DNA of 64,000 nucleotides from Bryoerythrophyllum caledonicum (taxonomy: Eukaryota > Streptophyta > Bryopsida > Pottiales > Pottiaceae). The stretch is from the NCBI GenBank assembly GCA_963971425.1, contig OZ020514.1:43863527-43927526 (forward strand). Direction: 5' to 3'. The translations under genes were made by a program, and so were the position numbers. The notes under the pieces were generated by a model that did not search any database, was not told the DNA's origin, and worked only from the letters and a program-made list of their open reading frames with translations. Positions 57,261 to 64,000 of this stretch are shown here, one piece after another. How positions within the stretch are numbered: position 1 is the first letter of the stretch; every line of letters begins with the position of its first letter.

Positions 57261-58330
57261 ATTCACAACCTATATCCACTTGGGACTTCCCCATTTTTCT
57301 TATTTATGGTCTTGGATCTTGATCAAATACAAAACAAGGGAATTTTGACCGTGTGCCCAAGAGCAAGAGCCTTTGGGTTCTTTGCCTCCTCGAGTTGTCC
57401 CAGATGGCCGCCATGTGTGAGCCGCAAAAACAGCTCATGGTGACGAATGGGTCACACGACGTATGCATTGTAGTTAGACGGAAGTAGAAGTGGGTTATCC
57501 AATTGGATTAGCTCATAATTTTTGACCAAAATGGCTAAATGGCCTTTCCATTCACTAATTCCTTAAATAGAAGCCACTTTATGGCAACTACGAATTTTAT
57601 TAAGTTAACCAAAAAAATAATTAGAAAGGAAAAAATGAAGAGAAAATTAGGAAAAACCAAAAACAATAGAAAAGAAGGAGAAATAGAAGTGGTGGAGAAG
57701 AAATTACCTCCTACCGAGTCGGGGGCCGCAATTGGCCACGGTGAAGAAACCACGGGAAAAATTAGGAGAAGAAGAAGAATGATGGTGAAGAGAAGGAAAA
57801 AAGAAGGAGGCTTAAAAAGCCCTTAAAAAAATAGAAAAAAAGGTCCAAAAGAAGTGGGAAAAAACCCTCACCATCACTTGGTAAATTAATCCTAACCCCA
57901 AGCAAGGGGAATTCAATTTAGGTAGATTAGTTAGATTTAGCATCCTTGAATTTAGCTTAATAGCTCACTTATTGAGATCATGCGCACATGTGGCATGGAG
58001 TCAAAGTTGAGATTTAGATATTACTTGGTTAGTGGGACACCCACTTTTGTTAAATGCAAGGGTGGCTAGTGATTTATTAGCTTTTTAGTTACTATTTGTT
58101 TAGTGTGACCATTAATGTGCCCACCCAAAAGTGGCGGTTGTGGATGACGAAGGGAACAACCATGGGAACAAAGAAGGAAGCAAGGGCTTGGGGGGTTACC
58201 CCTTGGAGGCCGCTCAATCGGGGATGTGTGTGGTAGGAGCTAGGAAACCGAGAGGAGGTGTGTGGAAAGAGAGAGAAGAGGTAGGGTCTGAGCCTTCCCC
58301 CTCGTGTGGGCTAGATTCAGAGTCAACTGT
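57261..58330. other. 3' untranslated part of the element grading into the satellite
   Basis: No gene. It has a purine-rich tract at 57600-57850. The sequence from about 58345 (TGGGCTTTCCAACAAGATCA) is the start of the first satellite monomer, so the array grows directly out of the flank of the Ty3/gypsy element. Confidence 0.45.
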
Positions 58331-61300
58331 TACGAAAATTACACAATTGTTAGATCAGAGTGTGGGCTTTCCAACAAGATCAAGAGCGTGTGATTTGGAG
58401 TTGTGACGACAAAGATACGAGTTGTGGAGCGAGGACGACCAGCTGGAGGATCGGCGACACATCTCACATAGCCTCGGTTTTTCCCTTGTTTGTTGCGGAG
58501 TTTAGATTCGATCAAGATAAGATTTTAGGAGTACCTAGATCAAAGCATTGGCTTTTCAACAAGCTCACAAACATGCGGATCAGAGTTGTGACAACGAAGA
58601 TACGGGCTGCAGTGCGAGGACAACCAGCTCGAGCATCAGCGGCGGATCTCACTTGGCCTCAGATTTCCCCTTGTATGTCGTAGAGTTCTTGCCCGATTAA
58701 GCTGAGATTCAAAAACTAATAGATCAAAGCATTGGCTTTCAAACAAGCTCTTAAACCTGCGGATCAGAGTTGTGATGACGAAGATATGGGCTGCGGAGCG
58801 AGGACGACCAGTTGGAGAACCGGCGGCGGATCTCACACGGCCTCGTTTTTTCCCTCGTCTGTTGCGGAGTTTTTGTCCAATCAAGCTAAGATTTGTGAAG
58901 TCCATAGATCAGAGCAATGGCTTTTAAGCAAGCTCACAAACGTGCGGATCAGAGTTGTGACAACGAAGATTCGGGCTGCGGGGCGAGGACGATCAGCTGG
59001 AGCATTGGCGGCGGATCTCACTTGGCCTGAGATTTCCCCTTGTCTGTCGTAGAGTTCTTGTATGATTGAGCTAAGATTTTAGGACTAGATTGATCAGAGC
59101 ATTGGCTTTTGAACAAGCTCACAAATGTGCGGATCAAAAATGTGACAACAAAGATACGGGCTGCAGAGCAAGGACGACCAACTGGAGGACCGGCGGTGGA
59201 TCTCACACGGCCTCGGTTTTTCCCTTGTTTGGTGCGGAGTTTTTGTCCAATCAAGCTAAGATTTTAGAAGTAGATAGATCAGCGCGTTGGCTTTCAAACA
59301 AACTTACAAACGTGTGGATCGGAGTTGTGACGACGAAGATAAGGGCTGCAAAGCAAGGACAACCCGCTGGAGGGCCGGCGGCGGATCTCACATGGCCTCG
59401 GTTTTTCCCTTCTCTGTTGGAGCATTTTTGTCCAATCAAGCTAAGATTTCAGAAGTAAATAGATCAGAGCGTTGGCTTTTCAACAAGCTTACAAATGTGT
59501 AGATCCGAGTTGTGACAACAAAGATACGGGCTGCAGAGCAAGGACAACCAGCTGGAGGATAGGCGGCGCATCTCGCTTGGCCTCTGATTTCCCCTTCTCT
59601 GTCGCAAAGTTCTTATTCGATGAAGCTGAGACTTTAGGAGTAAATAGATCAGAGCCTTGGCTTTTTAACAAGCTTTGAAACGTGCGGATCAAAGTTGTAA
59701 CAACGAAGATACAGGCTGCGGAGCGAGGACAACTAGCTGGAGGACCGGCGGCGGATCTCACACGGCCTCGATTTTTCCCTCCTCTGTTGCGGAGTTTTAG
59801 TCTAATCAAGAGAAGATTTTGAGAGTAGATAGATCTAAGTGTTGGCTTTTGAACAAGCTCACAAACAAGCGGATCAGAGTTGTGACGACGAAGATACGCG
59901 CTGCGGAGCGAGGACAACCAGCTGGAGCATCGGCGGCGGATCTCACTTGGCCTCAGATTTCCCCTTGTTTGTTGTTAAATTCTTGTGCGATGAAGCTCAT
60001 ACTTTAGGAGTATATAGATCAAAGCGTTGGCTTTCTAACAAAGTCACAAACGTGGGGATCAAAGTTGTAACAACAAAGATACGGGCTGCGGAGCGAGGAC
60101 AACCAGCTGGAGGACCTGCGGCGGATCTCACACGGCCTCAGATTTCCCCTCGTCTGTCGTAGAGTTCTTGTCTGATTGAGCTAAGTTTTTAGGACTAGAT
60201 TGATCAAAGCATTGGCTTTAGAACAAGCTCACAAATGTGCGGATCGAAGTTGTGACGACGAAGATAAGGGCAGCAGAGCGAGGACAACTCGTAGGAGGAC
60301 TGGCGGCGGATCTCACACGGCCTCGGTTTTTCCCTTCTCTGTTGCGGAGTTTTAGTTCAATCAAGCTTAGATTTTAGGAGTAGATAGATCATAGCATTGG
60401 CTTTCCAACAAGCTTACAAACGTGGGCATCGAAGTTGTGACAACGAAGATACGGGCTATGAAGCAAGGACAACCAGCTTGAGGACCGGCGGTGGATCTAA
60501 CACGGCCTCGGTTATTCTCTCCTTTGTTGCAAAATTTTTGTCCAATCTAACTAAGATTTTGAAAGTACATAGATTAAAGCGTTGGCTTTTCAACAAGCTC
60601 ACATACGTGCGGATCGGAGTTGTGACGACAAAGATACGGACAGCGGGGCGAGGACGACCTGCTGGAGCATCGGCGGCGGATCTCACTTGCCCTCAGATTT
60701 TCCCTAATCTGTCGAACAGTTCTCATCCGATGAAGCTGAGATTTAAGGAGTACATTGATCAAAGCGTTGGCTTTCCAACAAGCTTACAAGCGTGCAAATC
60801 AAAGTTGTCACAATGAAGATACAAGCTGCAGAGCGAGGTTGATCAGCTGGACAACCGGCGGCGGATCTCACACGGCCTTGGTTTTTCCCTCGTCAGTTGC
60901 GGAGTTTTTGTCGAATCAAGCTAAGATTTGTGAAGTAGATAGATTAGAGCGTTGGATTTTGCACAAGCTTACAAACGTGCGCAACCTAAATGTGACAACG
61001 AAGATACAGGCTGCGGAGCGAGGACGACTAGCTGGAGGACCGACGTCGGATCTCACACGGCCTCGGATTTTCCCTTGTTTGTTGCGCAATTTCTGTCCAA
61101 TTAGGCTAAGATTTTAGAAGTAGATGAATCAGAGCGTTGGCTTTCAAACAAGCTTGCAAACGTGCAGATTGAAGTTGTGACAAGGAAGATACGGGCTGTG
61201 GGGCGAGGACAACCAGCTGGAGCATCGGCCGCGGATCTCACTTGGCCTCAGATTTCCCCTTGTTTGTCGTAGAGTTCTTGCCCGATGAAGCTGAGATTTT

Positions 61301-64000
61301 AGCATTAAATAGATCAAAGCGTTGGCTTTTGAACAAGCATACTAACGTGCAGATCGGAAATGTAACAACAAAGATACGGGTTGCAGAGCAAGGACGACCA
61401 GCTGGACGACCGGCGGCGGATCTCACATGGCCTCGGTTTTTCCCTCAATTGTTGAGGAGTTTTCGTCCAATTGAGCTAAGATTTAAGGAGTAAATATATT
61501 AGAGCATTAGCTTTTGAACAAGCTTACAAACATGCGGATCGGAGTTGTGACGACGAAGATACGCGCTGCGGGGCGAGGACGACCAGCTCGAGCATCGGCG
61601 GCGGATCTCACTTGGCCTCAGATTTCCCCTTGTCAGTCGTAGAGTTCTTGCTCGATGAAGCTGAGATTTGTGAAGAAGATAGATCAAAGCGTTGGCTTTA
61701 CTATAAGCTTACAAACATGGAGATCAGAGTTGTGACAAGGAAGATACGGGCTGCGGAGCGAGGTCGACTGGCGGCGGATCTCACACGACCTCGGTTTTTC
61801 CCTCGTTTGTTCCGGAGTTTTTGTCCAATCAAGCTAAGACTTTCAAAGTTGATAGATCAGAGCGTTGGCTTTTCAACAAGCTTACAAATGTGCGGATCAA
61901 AGTTGTGACAACAAAGATACGGGATGCAGAGCGAGGACGACCAGCTCAAGCATCTACGGCGGATCCCACTTGGCCTCAGATTTCCCCTTGTCTGTTGTAG
62001 AGTTCTTACTCGATGAAACTCAGATTTTAGGAGTAGATAGATCATAGCGTTGGCTTTCCAACAAGCTCTTAAATATGGGGATCCAAAATGTGACAACAAA
62101 GATACAGGCTGCGGAGCAAGCACGACCAGCTGAAGGACCGGCGGCGGATCTCACACGGCCTCGGTTTTTCCCTTGTTTGTTGCGGATTTTTTGTCCAATC
62201 AGGCTGAGATTTTAGAAATAAATAGATCAAAGCGTTGGCTTTTCAACAAGCTTACAAACGTGCAGATCCAAGTTGTGACGACAAAGATACGGGCTGCGGA
62301 TCAAGGACGACCAGCTCGAGCATCGGCGGCGGATCTCACTTGGCCTCAGATTTCCCTTTTTTCGTCGAAGAGTTCTTATCCGTTGAACCTGAGATTTCAA
62401 GATTAGATGGATCATAGCGTTGGCTTTCAAAGAAGCTCATAATGTGGGGATTCAAAATGTGATGACGAAGATACGGGCTGCGGAGCGAGGACAACAAGCT
62501 GGAGGACCGGCGGCGGATCTCATACGGCCTCGGTTTTTCCCTTGTTTGTTGCGCAGTTTTTGTCCAATCAAGCTAAGATTTTAGAAGTAAATAAATCAAA
62601 GCGTTGGCTTTCAAACAAGCTGACAAACGTGCAGATTGAAGTTGTGACAACGAAGATATAAGCTGCAAGGCGAGGACGACTAGCTGGAGCATCGGCGGCG
62701 GATCTCACTTGGCGTCAAATTTCCCCTTGTGAGTCGTAGAGTTCTTGCCCGATGAAGCTAAGATTTTAAGAGTAGATAGATCAAAGCGTTGGCTTTATTA
62801 CAAGCTCACAAACATGGAGATCAAAGTTGTGACGACGAAGATACGGGCTGCAAAGCAAGGACGACCAGCTGGACGACGGGCGCGTATCTCAGACGGCCTC
62901 GGTTTTTCCCTCTTGAGTTGCGGAATTTTAGTTCAATCAAGCTAAGATTCACTATGTAGATAGATCAAAGTGTTGGCTCTCCAACAAGCTCTTAAACGTG
63001 CGGATCAGAGTTGTGACGACGAAGATAAAGGCTGCTGAGCAAGGACGACCAGCTGGAGGACGAGCGGCGGATCTTACACGGCCTCGGTTTTTCCCTTGTT
63101 AGTTGCGTAGTTTTGATTCAATCAAGCTTAAATTTATTGAGTGAATAAACCAAAGCGTTGGCTTTCTAACAAGCTTACAAACATGTGGATCGGAGTTGTG
63201 ACAACGAAGATACGGGCTGCGGGGCGAGGACGACCAGCCGGAGCATCGGCGGCGGATCTCACTTGGCCTCAGATTTCCCCTTGTCTGTCGTAGAGTTCTT
63301 GTCTGTTGAACCCGAGATTTTAGGAGTAAATTGATCATAGCGTTGGCTTTTCAACAAGCTTACAAACGTGGGGATCCAAAATGTGACGACAAAGATACGG
63401 GCTGCGGAGCGAGGTCAACCAGCTGGGGGACCGGCGGCGGATCTCACACGGCCTCGATTTTTCCCTTGTTTGTTGCGGAGTTTTTGTCCAATCAAGCTAA
63501 GATGTTTCAAGTGAATAGATCAGAGCGTTGGCTTTTCAACAAGCTTACAAACGTGCAGATCGGAGTTGTGACAACGAAGATATGTGCTGCTGGGCAAGGA
63601 CGACCAGCAGGAACATTGGCGGCGGATCTCACTTGGCCTCAGATTTCCCCTTCTCTGTCGTAGAGTTCTTGACCGATGAAGCTAAGATTTAAAGACTAAA
63701 TAGATCAAAGCGTTGTCTTTCGAACAAGCTTACAAACGTGCAGATCGAAAATGTGATGACGAAGATACAAGCTGCGAAGCGAGGACGACCAGCTGGAGGA
63801 CCGGCGGTGGATTTCACACGGCCTCGGTTTTTCCCTTGATTGTTGCGGAGTATTTGTCCGATTGAGCTAAGATTTATAGAGTTCATAGATTAGAGCGTTG
63901 GCTTTTGAACAAGTTTACAAACAAACATATCGGAGGTGTGACGACGAAGATACGCGCTGCGAGGCGAGGACAAACAGCTGGAGCATCGGCGGCGGATCTC
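58331..64000. repeat. Satellite of about 185-bp monomers in two classes, about 31 copies
   Basis: Each monomer starts near GATCAGAGCGTTGGCTTT, then ACAAACGTGCGGATC, GAGTTGTGACGACGAAGATA and GGCGGCGGATCTCAC. Class A continues TTGGCCTCAGATTTCCCC and GTCGTAGAGTTCTTG. Class B continues ACGGCCTCGGTTTTTCCC and TTGCGGAGTTTTTGTCC. The classes mostly alternate A-B, with runs of B-B near 59180-59365, 60290-60475, 60845-61030 and 62870-63050, and one hybrid near 60105. The array runs off the window. The opening resembles the conserved untranslated block of many plant Ty3/gypsy LTRs. Open frames of about 60-140 codons recur through the array but are repeat-driven. Confidence 0.92.

Noticed and set aside
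57539-57826. Lysine/arginine-rich 95-codon frame
   Set aside because: It reflects a purine-rich tract in the untranslated part of the Ty3/gypsy element.
58360-63886. Dozens of 60-140-codon open frames in the satellite
   Set aside because: They repeat with the 185-bp monomers, shift frame from monomer to monomer and are best explained by low stop frequency of the repeat.

Overview
The window looks like gene-poor nuclear DNA from a large, repeat-rich streptophyte genome (land plant or charophyte alga). The evidence is GT-AG introns, degenerate plant-telomere-like CCCTAAA arrays, a CACTA transposon, Helitrons, Ty3/gypsy elements and long AT-rich spacers. I cannot name the species. I see no tRNA, rRNA, bacterial operon or CRISPR array. 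There is a 200-base assembly gap at 48898-49097.

The left third (1-26.4 kb) holds the most unusual content. Two multi-exon composite genes (plus strand, about 0.9-7.0 kb; minus strand, about 16.7-13.0 kb) each join a ParB/sulfiredoxin-like segment (INGQHS or DGNHR motif) to a segment that resembles a permuted N6-adenine/N4-cytosine DNA methyltransferase. The start of a possible third member lies at 10-11.9 kb. A DUF7869-like gene lies at 22.5-25.3 kb. Three of these units (the plus-strand composite, the 10-kb unit and the DUF7869-like gene) share a layout: a non-coding leader exon, a long first or second intron filled with perfect palindromes, then an ATG next to a splice acceptor. The palindromes have arms TTTAGCTCGA around one S base in two units, and GTAGGATCCTAC in the third. 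The plus-strand composite gene also carries two long imperfect, microRNA-like hairpins in the palindrome intron. These coding regions contain several in-frame stops, almost all explained by single C-to-T changes of CAG, CAA or CGA, so they are probably methylated, silenced copies.

The middle (26.4-46.2 kb) is a nest of mobile elements: a Helitron 5' end at 26472; a decayed Ty3/gypsy element whose very long 3' LTR (28886-32455) contains a 564-codon reading frame that looks whole; a Helitron remnant (32456-42239) into which a 6.4-kb CACTA element (33498-39896, TSD AAC) has inserted; and a tandem array of about 1-kb AT/purine-rich units (42240-46142), itself interrupted by a 923-bp Helitron (44311-45233) that has captured what looks like a thimet-oligopeptidase exon. 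A minus-strand Helitron 3' end begins at 46143.

The right third has one long minus-strand coiled-coil gene of unknown function (46557-48143), a GC-rich 21-bp minisatellite beside the gap, AT-rich spacer with two small MITE-like elements, a second internally deleted Ty3/gypsy element (about 53.6-57.3 kb), and from 58.3 kb to the end a satellite of about 31 monomers of about 185 bp in two alternating classes.
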